Below, piece by piece: positions 1 to 7,514 of a stretch of 41,894 nt of DNA. Numbering within the stretch: position 1 is the first letter of the stretch; every line of letters begins with the position of its first letter. The DNA is from an uncultured Lachnospiraceae bacterium (lineage in GTDB: Bacteria > Bacillota > Clostridia > Lachnospirales > Lachnospiraceae). The translations under genes were made by a program, and so were the position numbers. Location of the stretch: NCBI GenBank assembly GCA_944376125.1, contig CALWBQ010000042.1, positions 1 to 41,894 on the forward strand, given 5' to 3'. Below the pieces are notes generated by a model. It searched no databases, had not been told where the DNA came from, and saw only the letters and a list, made by a program, of their open reading frames with translations.

Positions 1-158
1 CACTTCCGCTTGACCTGAGAGATATACAGAAACGATACCTTCAAGCCGGTATGCTCCAGCACATATGCTTTGATCTACTCATAGGTTGCACCCTTTTAGA
101 ACCCAGACATATCCATATCCTCCAACGAGAACTCCACACGAACCTTCTTCGAGTCGAT
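1..158 (-). pseudogene. Decayed in-frame C-terminal domain behind rlmD
   Basis: Reading on past the rlmD stop codon in the same frame gives a protein-like sequence broken only by stops: IDSKKVRVEFSLEDMDMSGF, stop, KGATYE, stop, IKAYVLEHTGLKVSFLYIS, continuing to the window edge. The stops are TAA at 159-161, TAA at 96-98 and TAG at 75-77. From memory, many Lachnospiraceae RlmD proteins carry an intact C-terminal extension of this kind, with Lys or Glu where the stops now sit; each stop is one base from such a codon. There is no frameshift over the roughly 50 codons visible, so the decay looks recent. Alternatives are sequencing error (unlikely three times) or readthrough. The domain continues outside the window. 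Confidence 0.7.
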
Positions 159-1547
159 TTATCCCTGGGAAAGCAAGACTACTACCTCACAATTTCCGGT
201 TCCCGGAAACATGTCCACACAGCATACTTTCTCCACCCGGTATCCCTCTGCCTGGAAGACGTCGAGATCCCGCACCAGGCTAGTGGGTTTGCAGGAGATA
301 TAGACGATTTTGGGGACATGATAAGCAATGATCTTGCCGATCGCCTTGGGATGAATGCCGTCCCTGGGTGGATCTACCACAATCAGATCTGGCTTCTCCT
401 CCAGGCTGTCAATAACCTTCAAGACATCCCCGGCAATAAATTCACAGTTGTCCAAGCCATTGTCCTTCGCATTGATTCGGGCAGCCTCTACCGCCTCGTC
501 CACGATCTCCACACCTACGACTTTTTTAGCCACCGGGGCTAAGATCTGAGCGATGGTTCCCGTCCCGCTGTACAGATCGAATACCACCTTATCGCGGGTC
601 TCCCCCACATAGCTGCGGGCTGTCTCGTAGAGGACTTCTGCTCCCAGAGAGTTGGTCTGAAAAAATGAGAAAGGAGAAATCTTAAAGCGAAGCCCTAAAA
701 GCTCCTCATAAAAGAAATCCCTTCCGTATAGAATTTGGGTGCCGTCATTCTGCACTGCATCAGCCAGACTGTCGTTGACTGTATGAAGGATGCCTGCCAG
801 GCTCCCCTCCAGCTGAAGGGATAGAAGGCTCTCTTTCCATCCTTCCAACAAAAGCCCCTCATCTTCTTGTGACTGACTGGTGGTCACAAGGGAGACCAAG
901 ATCTCTCCAGTCTTTACTGCTCGCCGCACCAGCAGATGGCGCAAATAACCTGTGTGAGCCAGTTTTTTATAAAAGCCAACATTCCTTTCCGCAAAATACT
1001 CCCTGGTAACAGTCAGAATCCGGCAGAAATCTGGATGGACAATCCGGCAATCTGGCGTCGAGACAATATCATAAAAGCTGCCTCTCCTGTGCATTCCCAG
1101 GGCCAGAGGGCCGCCTTTGACTTCATCTCCAAAGGAAAATTCCATTTTATTCCGGTAACCTTTTTCCAGAGGACTTGCCTTAATTCCCTGAAATTCACAG
1201 TCCGGATTCTGACAAACACTGTCAATCAGAGCCTTTACCTGCTCTCTTTTGATTGTCAGCTGTTCTTCATACGGCATACTCTGATAGAGACACCCGCCGC
1301 AGATTTCAAAATGTGGGCAGACTTCCTTCTCCCACTGATCTGTTCCCCATTCTCTGGGGGAGCGCTCCAGGATCTGGAGAAGGCGCCCTTCTGCTTTTCC
1401 TTTTCGCTTCTTTGTGATGACAAACTGAATCTTCTGTCCAGGAAGGGCATTTTTGACAACGACTTTCTCTTCCCCCACAGAAATCATCCCCTTGTTGGGG
1501 AAGTCCATTTTCTCCACAATTCCTTCTAAAATATCACCCTTTTTCAC
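159..1547 (-). CDS. rlmD: 23S rRNA (uracil-C5)-methyltransferase, RlmD/RumA family
   Basis: SAM-dependent methylation of a uracil C5 in 23S rRNA. An N-terminal TRAM domain (about residues 4-60) is followed by a Cys-rich cluster (CPHFEICGGC, plus a later STPDC) expected to bind a 4Fe-4S cluster. The Rossmann methyltransferase part has FDLYSGTGTIAQIL for SAM, VVDPPRDGIHP, and the catalytic-Cys motif YISCKPTSLVRDL. I chose the GTG start at 1547 because AAAGGAGAG lies 5 nt before it; the upstream ATGs at 1580 and 1577 have no ribosome binding site and their first codons would encode that site. This gives 462 residues, normal for the family without its tail. The ORF stops exactly where homologs carry an extra C-terminal domain (see 1-158). 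The exact target uridine is inferred from the family. Confidence 0.9.
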   Translation of the reverse strand: MKKGDILEGIVEKMDFPNKGMISVGEEKVVVKNALPGQKIQFVITKKRKGKAEGRLLQILERSPREWGTDQWEKEVCPHFEICGGCLYQSMPYEEQLTIKREQVKALIDSVCQNPDCEFQGIKASPLEKGYRNKMEFSFGDEVKGGPLALGMHRRGSFYDIVSTPDCRIVHPDFCRILTVTREYFAERNVGFYKKLAHTGYLRHLLVRRAVKTGEILVSLVTTSQSQEDEGLLLEGWKESLLSLQLEGSLAGILHTVNDSLADAVQNDGTQILYGRDFFYEELLGLRFKISPFSFFQTNSLGAEVLYETARSYVGETRDKVVFDLYSGTGTIAQILAPVAKKVVGVEIVDEAVEAARINAKDNGLDNCEFIAGDVLKVIDSLEEKPDLIVVDPPRDGIHPKAIGKIIAYHVPKIVYISCKPTSLVRDLDVFQAEGYRVEKVCCVDMFPGTGNCEVVVLLSQG

Positions 1548-1660
1548 GGACGCTCTCCTTTTCACATTTGATTGCATCATAATCGGCCAAAGCCCCTTCG
1601 GCCTGCTTCCGGCTGGTTCCAGCCTTTAAAGTACTTCTATTTATAACACAATTCCCCTGC
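1548..1660 (-). promoter_or_regulatory. rlmD upstream region with candidate -10 and two hairpins
   Basis: On the minus strand a TATAAA lies at 1640-1645 with only a weak -35 (TTGCGG) 17 nt upstream. Between it and the gene are two compact hairpins: GGCTGG-AA-CCAGCC, and GGCCGAAG-GGG-CTTTGGCC. Neither is followed by a T-run, so they are not intrinsic terminators. They may shape the leader or form on the opposite strand. Promoter assignment is weak. Confidence 0.3.
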
Positions 1661-1788
1661 TGCCGCAACCAGGCGAACCAGGAGGCAAACTAATTTTTTC
1701 CGATCCTGGATCAGATAGGGAAAGAATCTTCCTCCATCCGCTGCGATACCGCAGACAGTGAACAGCCGTGCTATCTTGCTGTCCGAAT

Positions 1789-1824
1789 GCCAGGCAAAGT
1801 CTCCCGTACGGCTATTTGCCTGGC
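1789..1824. repeat. Perfect 10-bp inverted repeat
   Basis: GCCAGGCAAA at 1789-1798 is matched by TTTGCCTGGC at 1815-1824 with a 16-nt loop. It has no T-run on either side. It lies between the terminator at 1834-1884 and the rlmD promoter region, in a gap of about 360 bases that otherwise holds no gene. Function unknown; it could be an operator or a second hairpin of the terminator region. Confidence 0.4.
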
Positions 1825-1833
1825 TTATCGCTC

Positions 1834-1884
1834 AAAAGAGCTGCGGCCATGTCCCAAGGACATATCCCGCAGCTCTTCTTTTTC
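1834..1884 (-). terminator. Long hairpin terminator, possibly bidirectional
   Basis: AAGAGCTGCGG pairs with CCGCAGCTCTT, and nested inside is ATGTCC-CAA-GGACAT, giving one long hairpin just downstream of the small membrane protein gene. The minus strand has a short T-run (CTCTTTT); the plus strand has CTTCTTTTTCC. On the minus strand it separates the small-protein transcript from rlmD. Confidence 0.7.
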
Positions 1885-1912
1885 CTGTCATCTGCCTTTT
1901 ACGGCAAAGCCG

Positions 1913-2230
1913 TTAAGCGTCAGCGCCCTCTTTGTCGTCAGCTTTTTCCTCTTCCTCATCCTCAAAGAAGTCGTCATCAAAATCATCATCGAAATCATCT
2001 TCAAAATCTTCCAGGTAATCCGGCGTAAAGAAACGGTATACAGCATAGGCAATGGCTGCTACGGCCGCAACTGCACCGATGATCGCCAAAATCCACAGAA
2101 TACAATTTTTTTTCTTTTCTTCCTCTTCCTTTTTGTGAAGAAGTTCATTGATCTTTGTAGCGTTTATCATTTCTTCCATCCTCCCCAGAGCGTCCTTTGC
2201 CTCTTTCCCCATCAAATCAAATCTGCTCAT
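1913..2230 (-). CDS. Small single-pass membrane protein with acidic tail
   Basis: A 105-residue protein in three parts: a charged N-terminal half with a Lys/Glu-rich stretch (KKEEEEKKKN) that may be helical, one hydrophobic segment (CILWILAIIGAVAAVAAIAY), and a strongly acidic C-terminus with repeats of DDFDDDF and EDEEEE. There are no catalytic motifs. I place the start at 2230 because GAAAGGACGGG lies just upstream; an in-frame ATG at 2257 would bury that site in the coding region. An extended -10 (TGGTATACT) sits further upstream without a clear -35. From memory, proteins of this shape are conserved in Lachnospiraceae as hypothetical proteins. Function unknown. The terminator at 1834-1884 suggests a monocistronic unit. 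Confidence 0.75.
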   Translation of the reverse strand: MSRFDLMGKEAKDALGRMEEMINATKINELLHKKEEEEKKKNCILWILAIIGAVAAVAAIAYAVYRFFTPDYLEDFEDDFDDDFDDDFFEDEEEEKADDKEGADA

Positions 2231-2384
2231 ATAATTCCCGTCCTTTCTTGATTTCACCTAAATATATGGCAATCTGGTTTTTACTAGTATACCATTAAAT
2301 TCACTTTTTTTCTATCTTATTTTATGCAAAACTGTAAAAATGATGTACATGATTGGGGGACGGCCCTAAAGATTTCAAAAAAGA

Positions 2385-4778
2385 TCACTGTTCTGACAGA
2401 CATTTCAATTTTGCAAAGGATGCAAACATTTTTTTTACCCCAGCTTTGTCAAATTCAACCGTTACTTCATAATCTTTTCCGCCGTCTTTAATCGCGGTGA
2501 CCGTACCATCACCAAATTTAATATGGTGAACGCGGTCCCCCTCTTTATATTCCAGAGTATCTGCTTTCACTACTGTAAAAGCCTTTCCGAAAGATGGTGT
2601 TTTTCCAAAAGAAGCTGTCCTTGAAGCGTAAGCATTGGAAGAATCCGGGCTGAATCCGCCGTGGAAGCCTCCTCCCAGGTTTCCGCCGCTTCTTCCCCAG
2701 CCTTTTCCATTGCCGGCACTGAAACTGCCTGCCCCTGAACTCCCTGCGCCAAGGCCGTCTGTCCTTTTGCTTCCAAAGCGGTCCTTTCTCTGGTTCCAGG
2801 GCAGGTCATCGTCCTCCTCATCGTCTGAAAAGCTCCAGTTAGAAGTTCTAGGCTGAAGCAGCTCTTTGTCCAGAAGATTTTCCGGAATCTCTTCCACGAA
2901 ACGGCTGATCTTATAATACCGGGTCTCTCCATTTACCATTCTAAGCCTGCACCCGGTCATCACCAGCTCTTCCTTGGCCCGAGTGATCCCCACATAGCAG
3001 AGCCTTCGTTCCTCCTCCAACTCAGAGCGGTCATCAGCGGATATCGCCATCATGCTAGGGAAGAGCCCATCCTCCATTCCTGACAGATAGACCAGTGGAA
3101 ATTCCAAGCCCTTTGCACTGTGAAGTGTCATTAAGGTCACTCGCTCTTCCGAGTCATCCATTCTGTCAATGTCTGCCACCAGAGCAACCTCCTCCAAAAA
3201 TTCGCCGAGATTGGGGGCCTCGCTCTCGCTCTCATAGCTGACTGCCTTGTTGATCAATTCCTCAATATTCTCCATTCGGGTCTGAGCTTCCACTTCTCCG
3301 TCAGCTTCCAGCTCTTTCTTATAGCCAGTCTCCTCCAGAATTGCTCCGATCAGCTCTTTAATCGTGTATCCTTCTTTTTCCAGCCTTTTAAACGTTTCAA
3401 TCTGCTCGATAAAGCCGCCGATCTTTCCAACAGCCTTTCCAATCCCAGGGACCATCCGCGCTTCCTTCAAAGCATCATACAGGCTCATTCCGTGCTCGGA
3501 GGCAAAGGCCGTTACCCTTCCCAGCGTCGTGGCACCGATTCCCCTCTTGGGAACATTGACGATCCTCTGCACTGACAAATCATCCACACCGTTTGCAATG
3601 GTTTTCAGGTAGGCCAAAATATCCTTAATTTCCTTGCGCTGGTAGAAATTGACGCCGCCTACCAGGCGGTACGGGATATTGTGGGCAATACACCGTTCCT
3701 CCAGCAGGCGGGACTGAGCATTGGTCCTGTACAGGACAGCGATCTCCTTCCAGGGCCGCCCTGTATTCCGAATCGACCTTGCAATAGCATCGGCCTCCTC
3801 CTCAGCGGTATTATACTGGCGAACCTTTACCAGCCCGCCTTCCCCGTTGGCCGTCCACAGGGTCTTGCTCTTCCGGTCCCGGTTATGGCGGATCACCTCG
3901 TTGGCAGCGTTCAGAATATTCTGGGTTGAGCGGTAATTCTGCTCCAGCTTGATCACCTTTGCCCCGGGAAAGGCTTCCTCAAAATCCAGAATATTGCGAA
4001 CATCTGCCCCTCTGAATTTATAGATCGACTGATCGTCATCTCCTACCACACATAGATTCCGGTATTTTTTTGCCAAAAGACTCACCAGTTTAAACTGAGC
4101 GTAATTGGTGTCCTGGTACTCATCCACCATTATGTATCGGAAACGTTCTTGATAATAATCCAGGACTTCCGGGCAGTTCTCAAAAAGTTCTACTGTCTTT
4201 CCAATTAAATCATCAAAATCCAGGGCATTGTTCTTTTTCAGTTCGTCCTGGTATGCCTTGTAGATCTGAGCTGTCTTTTTCTGCCTGATATCGCTTCCGG
4301 CATTCAGCTCCATCTCCTCCGGTGTAATAAGCTGGTCTTTCGCCGAGGATATCTGCCCCAGCATTGAACGCTCCTTATACAGTTTGGTATCTATATCCAG
4401 CCTCTTGAGTACCTGTTTCATTAATGTCTTCTGGTCATCGCTGTCATAGATGGTAAAGTCAGAAGAATACCCCAAAGCCTCTATATGGCGTCTGAGAATC
4501 CGCACGCAGGAAGAATGAAAGGTGCTGACCCAAACGCTCTCAGCGCCAAAGCTGACCAGCTTATCCACTCGCTCCCGCATTTCGCCTGCTGCCTTGTTCG
4601 TAAAAGTGATTGCCATAATATTCCAGGGATTGACGCCTTTTTCTTCAATCAGGTAAGCCACTCTGTGTGTCAGCACTCTGGTCTTTCCCGAACCTGCGCC
4701 TGCCAGCACCAGCAGTGGCCCTTCTGTATAAAAAACCGCCTCTCTCTGAGCCGGATTTAAGGTATCGTAAATACTCAT
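2385..4778 (-). CDS. pcrA: ATP-dependent DNA helicase PcrA/UvrD (SF1A)
   Basis: A 3'-5' DNA helicase for repair and for clearing replication blocks; 797 residues, a normal PcrA length. The order of motifs is a Q-motif region (LNPAQREAV), Walker A AGAGSGKT at residues 26-33, motif Ia (ITFTNKAAGEM), Walker B VDEYQDTNYAQ, motif III (GDDDQSIYKFRGAD), motif IV (LEQNYRST), motif V (LMTLHSAKGLEFPLVYL) and motif VI (EERRLCYVGITRAKEEL). A Gly/Ser-rich linker follows at about 670-730. The C-terminus (HHIKFGDGTVTAIKDGG) is the Tudor-like RNA-polymerase-interaction module typical of PcrA. The start at 4778 has AAAGGAG upstream. It is divergent from the DUF1836 gene and has its own promoter. Confidence 0.96.
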   Translation of the reverse strand: MSIYDTLNPAQREAVFYTEGPLLVLAGAGSGKTRVLTHRVAYLIEEKGVNPWNIMAITFTNKAAGEMRERVDKLVSFGAESVWVSTFHSSCVRILRRHIEALGYSSDFTIYDSDDQKTLMKQVLKRLDIDTKLYKERSMLGQISSAKDQLITPEEMELNAGSDIRQKKTAQIYKAYQDELKKNNALDFDDLIGKTVELFENCPEVLDYYQERFRYIMVDEYQDTNYAQFKLVSLLAKKYRNLCVVGDDDQSIYKFRGADVRNILDFEEAFPGAKVIKLEQNYRSTQNILNAANEVIRHNRDRKSKTLWTANGEGGLVKVRQYNTAEEEADAIARSIRNTGRPWKEIAVLYRTNAQSRLLEERCIAHNIPYRLVGGVNFYQRKEIKDILAYLKTIANGVDDLSVQRIVNVPKRGIGATTLGRVTAFASEHGMSLYDALKEARMVPGIGKAVGKIGGFIEQIETFKRLEKEGYTIKELIGAILEETGYKKELEADGEVEAQTRMENIEELINKAVSYESESEAPNLGEFLEEVALVADIDRMDDSEERVTLMTLHSAKGLEFPLVYLSGMEDGLFPSMMAISADDRSELEEERRLCYVGITRAKEELVMTGCRLRMVNGETRYYKISRFVEEIPENLLDKELLQPRTSNWSFSDDEEDDDLPWNQRKDRFGSKRTDGLGAGSSGAGSFSAGNGKGWGRSGGNLGGGFHGGFSPDSSNAYASRTASFGKTPSFGKAFTVVKADTLEYKEGDRVHHIKFGDGTVTAIKDGGKDYEVTVEFDKAGVKKMFASFAKLKCLSEQ

Positions 4779-4818
4779 TGTTCATCTCCTTTATTTCTAT
4801 CGGCATACTCAGTGCCCG

Positions 4819-4854
4819 GATTTCTGCGGTGGACGCAGAAACCGCTTTGCGGTT
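4819..4854 (-). promoter_or_regulatory. Paired hairpins in the pcrA leader
   Basis: Right after the pcrA -10 box come two adjacent hairpins on the minus strand: AACCGC-AAA-GCGGTT (4840-4854) and TTTCTGCG-TCCAC-CGCAGAAA (4821-4841). They share two bases at their junction. No T-run follows, so they would remain in the 5' UTR of the mRNA. Confidence 0.4.
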
Positions 4855-4883
4855 ATTATACCACACTTTTCATCAGCAGTAAA
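4855..4883 (-). promoter_or_regulatory. pcrA promoter
   Basis: TATAAT on the minus strand at 4855-4860 with TTTACT at 4878-4883, spacer 17 nt. The -10 is perfect and the -35 matches 4 of 6. It drives pcrA with a leader of about 70 nt. Confidence 0.65.
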
Positions 4884-4903
4884 AAGAAACTTTGATTTCC
4901 CTC

Positions 4904-4932
4904 TTGCTATCTAGTTTTTGATACTATATAAT
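4904..4932 (+). promoter_or_regulatory. DUF1836 gene promoter
   Basis: TTGCTA at 4904-4909, a 17-nt spacer, then TATAAT at 4927-4932, followed by GGAGAGGTGA and the ATG at 4952. The leader would be very short (about 12 nt). Confidence 0.7.
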
Positions 4933-4951
4933 AGAGCGGAGAGGTGACGAT

Positions 4952-5569
4952 ATGAAAAAGACAAATGATGAACGACTTCAGGATCTATTTTCCTACCTGG
5001 ACAGCCTGTCCTACATCAAGCCAGGCTCCATTCCGGATATTCCTTTATATATGGATCAGGTAACAACGTTTATGGATGAGCATCTTGCCCAGATGAAACG
5101 CTACCCAGAAGACAAAGTTCTGACCAAAACTATGATCAATAATTATGCGAAGAACAATCTTCTTCCTCCTCCTTTGAAGAAAAAATACTCCAAAGAGCAT
5201 ATGCTGATGCTCATTTTTATATACTATTTTAAAAACCTGCTGTCTTTCAATGATATTGAAGAGCTGTTCCGCCCTATTACCGGCGGCCAATTTTCGGCTG
5301 ACGGCAGGCCGTCCCTGGAGCAAATATACAATGAAGTCTTTTCCCTGGAAGCTGGCCAGATGGAAAACCTCAAAGCCGATATCAAAAAGAAATTTCAGGT
5401 GGCTTCCGACACGTTTCAGGATGTCCCTGAAGACGAGCAGGAATACCTTCGGCTGTTTGCCTTCATCTGCGAGCTGTCCTTCGATGTATATCTGAAAAAG
5501 CAGATGATTGAGATGCTCACAGATCAGCTCCGCGAGGAAGCACCTGAGACAGACAAGAAGAAAAAATAA
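4952..5569 (+). CDS. DUF1836 domain protein
   Basis: A 205-residue soluble protein. The central part has the pattern of the DUF1836 family: TKTMINNYAKNNLLPPPLKK, followed by YSKEHMLMLIFIYYFKNLLS. In known members this region resembles a winged-helix, MerR-like DNA-binding fold, where the 'NY...N.LLPPP..K.Y' stretch corresponds to the recognition region, so a role as a transcription factor is plausible but not shown. The C-terminus is charged and ends in KKKK. The start at 4952 has GGAGAGGTGA upstream. It is a single-gene unit with its own promoter (4904-4932) and terminator (5605-5645). Confidence 0.85.
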   Translation: MKKTNDERLQDLFSYLDSLSYIKPGSIPDIPLYMDQVTTFMDEHLAQMKRYPEDKVLTKTMINNYAKNNLLPPPLKKKYSKEHMLMLIFIYYFKNLLSFNDIEELFRPITGGQFSADGRPSLEQIYNEVFSLEAGQMENLKADIKKKFQVASDTFQDVPEDEQEYLRLFAFICELSFDVYLKKQMIEMLTDQLREEAPETDKKKK

Positions 5570-5598
5570 AAACCGCTGTCCGGTCAGGATTCAGCGGT
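5561..5598 (-). terminator. Terminator of the thioredoxin/arylsulfotransferase unit
   Basis: On the minus strand ACCGCTG (5592-5598) pairs with CAGCGGT (5572-5578) and is followed by TTTTTATTTTTT, which overlaps the 3' end of the convergent DUF1836 gene. Confidence 0.75.
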
Positions 5599-5604
5599 AT
5601 TCAT

Positions 5605-5645
5605 ACAGGCGAGGCTCTAATGAAGAGCTCCCGCCTGTTTTTTTA
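5605..5645 (+). terminator. Terminator of the DUF1836 gene
   Basis: ACAGGCG (5605-5611) pairs with CGCCTGT (5632-5638), with an inner GCTCT/AGAGC pairing, followed by a run of seven T residues. The two opposing terminators (this one and 5561-5598) sit back to back between convergent genes. Confidence 0.85.
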
Positions 5646-5653
5646 TTCAATGG

Positions 5654-7078
5654 TTATACCTGCCCGTCGGTCACGCAGGCATCCATCTTAAAGTTGTAGC
5701 CCAGAGTTCCCTCTACTTCTGTCATCTCTTTGATCTCGCTGGCCGAAGCGCCCGGCACACGGAAATCATGGCAGTCCAGTCTCTCTACAGGCGTCTCCAC
5801 CGGCTTCTCCAGCTGAGGAACATAATCGTATGGGTAGCGGTAAGCGCGGTACACCATCTCTCTCATGTTCTTAAAAGGTGCAATAAACTCCCACACCACT
5901 TCTTTATCCGGAGTAACCTCAAACATTCTCATATAGCAGCCCTCTGTGATTAGAGTATTTCCATTTGGAAGTCTCTGTGCAGAGCTGATCAGCGGGCTGT
6001 AGAACTTGGAATTTGCCACCAGGCCCAGCATACCGCCGAAAGCAAGTCCCTTGAATTCCCAGACAACCTCAAGAGTAACCGGATCAAACTCAAGGATGCG
6101 GGAATGATCGCGGATATCCGCCTTGGTGCCGTCCTTGCTGGTCCGGCTGGGCATTCCGTACCCGGCCCATCCGCCGTTGTCGAATACCAGAATATTGCCC
6201 TCTCCCGGAAGTCCCTTGGGAATCATATGGCAGTGGTGCTGACCGATGATCTGTCCCATAATGCGGAGCTCTTTTGTCTTGGTAAAGTCTGGACCGATCT
6301 GCCATACGATCTTTCCAGTCTTCTTGCTGATGATCGCCAGAATATTTGCCTCGCGGGCATCCCAGATAATGTTTTCAGGATTAAAGCGCTCATCCCCGGC
6401 ATCATACCACTTGTTTGGTCCCAGAACACTCATAGAATTGATGTGGAGCCAGTCTCCCTGGCCGCCGCCGTTCTCATGGTTGTTGGGGTTGCGGGCCAGC
6501 ACATTCTTTGCGATTTCGTCAAATCCCAGCTCTGCGAAATGCTTGTTGGCATGCCACTCCCAGACAATATTTCCATCCCAGTCTACCTCGATAAAGACAT
6601 CGTCCAGCAGACGGTGCTCACTGATTCTCTTGTTGTAGACATCCTCATGGCACAGAATCAGCGTGTTGCCGCTGTCCGTCTTGCACTCCATACCTGGGAC
6701 GTAATATCCCACTGGATTGCCCTCTCTCTGGAAATCATGGTGCTGGCGGGCGATCCATCTCTTATCCCCGTCATCATCCACTAATTCTTTTTTGTCAAAC
6801 TTCCAGACCACTTTGCCGTCCCAGTCCACCTGAACCAAATCTGTCTGATCCTGATAGCCGAACTTGGGATCTCTCAATCCCAGACTGCCCATCAGATAAC
6901 CGCCGGGGAGCAGCTTGTTGGGGAATCCCTGAACTCCCTTCCAGCATTTTACTACGTTTCCGTTCATATCTACCAAAATTGCGCCGATTCCCTGACACTG
7001 CATCAGCGTATAGCCATTCCATGCTTTTTCCGGATCATAGATTGTTGTCCCCATAGGGTAAACACTATAAAGTCCCAT
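5654..7078 (-). CDS. Arylsulfotransferase (ASST)-like protein
   Basis: 474 residues built of beta-propeller-type repeats (DMNGNVVKCW, DWDGKVVWKF, DWDGNIVWEW, KKTGKIVWQI, DPVTLEVVWEF, TPDKEVVWEF), the pattern of the arylsulfotransferase families that move sulfate from aryl sulfates to phenols without PAPS. His-rich conserved-looking spots are QHHDF (about 112-116), HINS (212-215), HHCHM (281-285) and RLPNGNTLITEG (369-380); I cannot align them exactly to the known catalytic His/Arg set. There is no signal peptide, whereas the characterised enterobacterial enzymes are periplasmic, so this one should be cytoplasmic. It lies 18 nt behind the thioredoxin-like gene, in one unit that ends at the terminator 5561-5598. 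The family is fairly sure; the substrate is unknown. Confidence 0.8.
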   Translation of the reverse strand: MGLYSVYPMGTTIYDPEKAWNGYTLMQCQGIGAILVDMNGNVVKCWKGVQGFPNKLLPGGYLMGSLGLRDPKFGYQDQTDLVQVDWDGKVVWKFDKKELVDDDGDKRWIARQHHDFQREGNPVGYYVPGMECKTDSGNTLILCHEDVYNKRISEHRLLDDVFIEVDWDGNIVWEWHANKHFAELGFDEIAKNVLARNPNNHENGGGQGDWLHINSMSVLGPNKWYDAGDERFNPENIIWDAREANILAIISKKTGKIVWQIGPDFTKTKELRIMGQIIGQHHCHMIPKGLPGEGNILVFDNGGWAGYGMPSRTSKDGTKADIRDHSRILEFDPVTLEVVWEFKGLAFGGMLGLVANSKFYSPLISSAQRLPNGNTLITEGCYMRMFEVTPDKEVVWEFIAPFKNMREMVYRAYRYPYDYVPQLEKPVETPVERLDCHDFRVPGASASEIKEMTEVEGTLGYNFKMDACVTDGQV

Positions 7079-7096
7079 CGCTTACAGCCTCCTTCA

Positions 7097-7411
7097 TTAA
7101 ATGTGTTTTTCAATAGCATCTATGTAGTCATCTTCTTCATGGTTTCCGGCCAGCTTCTCTACCGGTTCTCCATTGTCAAAGATCACAACCTGAGGAACGC
7201 CCTTCATCATCATTTTCTCAAACAATGCCGGCTCTTCTTCCACATCCACCTCATAAAAAGGCATTTTTCCTTTATAATCCCCCTCGAGATCGTCCAGAAC
7301 CGCGTGAACGCCCTGGCACACGTGACAGCTCTTTCTGGAAAAAATCACCAGACAAGTCTCCCCATCGTTCTCTACATATTCTTCAAACGCTACCGAATTC
7401 AGTTTTTTCAT
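7097..7411 (-). CDS. Thioredoxin-family protein
   Basis: A 104-residue thioredoxin fold with the redox motif CHVC at about residues 29-32 (FSRKSCHVCQGV) and the cis-Pro loop GVPQVVIF near residue 71. The usual WCGPC is replaced by SCHVC, so it is not the housekeeping thioredoxin. There is no signal peptide. The start at 7411 has AAAGGAGGG upstream. It is the first gene of a two-gene unit with the arylsulfotransferase-like protein, which suggests it keeps cysteines of that partner reduced or has a redox role with it. That partnership is inference from gene order. Confidence 0.85.
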   Translation of the reverse strand: MKKLNSVAFEEYVENDGETCLVIFSRKSCHVCQGVHAVLDDLEGDYKGKMPFYEVDVEEEPALFEKMMMKGVPQVVIFDNGEPVEKLAGNHEEDDYIDAIEKHI

Positions 7412-7452
7412 GTTGTAGTCCCTCCTTTACCGCATTTTTTCGGTCCAGGATC

Positions 7453-7481
7453 ATTATAACACTTCCCAAATGGACAGACAA
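7453..7481 (-). promoter_or_regulatory. Promoter of the thioredoxin/arylsulfotransferase unit
   Basis: On the minus strand TTGTCT (7476-7481), a 17-nt spacer, TATAAT (7453-7458). It lies between the end of the glycosidase gene and the thioredoxin-like gene, so this pair can be transcribed separately from the carbohydrate locus. Confidence 0.65.
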
Positions 7482-7514
7482 TAATCTATGTTATGACAAT
7501 TCAAAAAACTCCCG

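Noticed and set aside
51..542. Plus-strand reading frames across rlmD and many similar frames opposite other genes
   Set aside because: They are antisense shadows of well-supported genes, without ribosome binding sites or recognisable domains.
1548..1580. ATG start for rlmD at 1580
   Set aside because: No ribosome binding site upstream, and the codons before the GTG at 1547 contain the AAAGGAGAG that serves that GTG.
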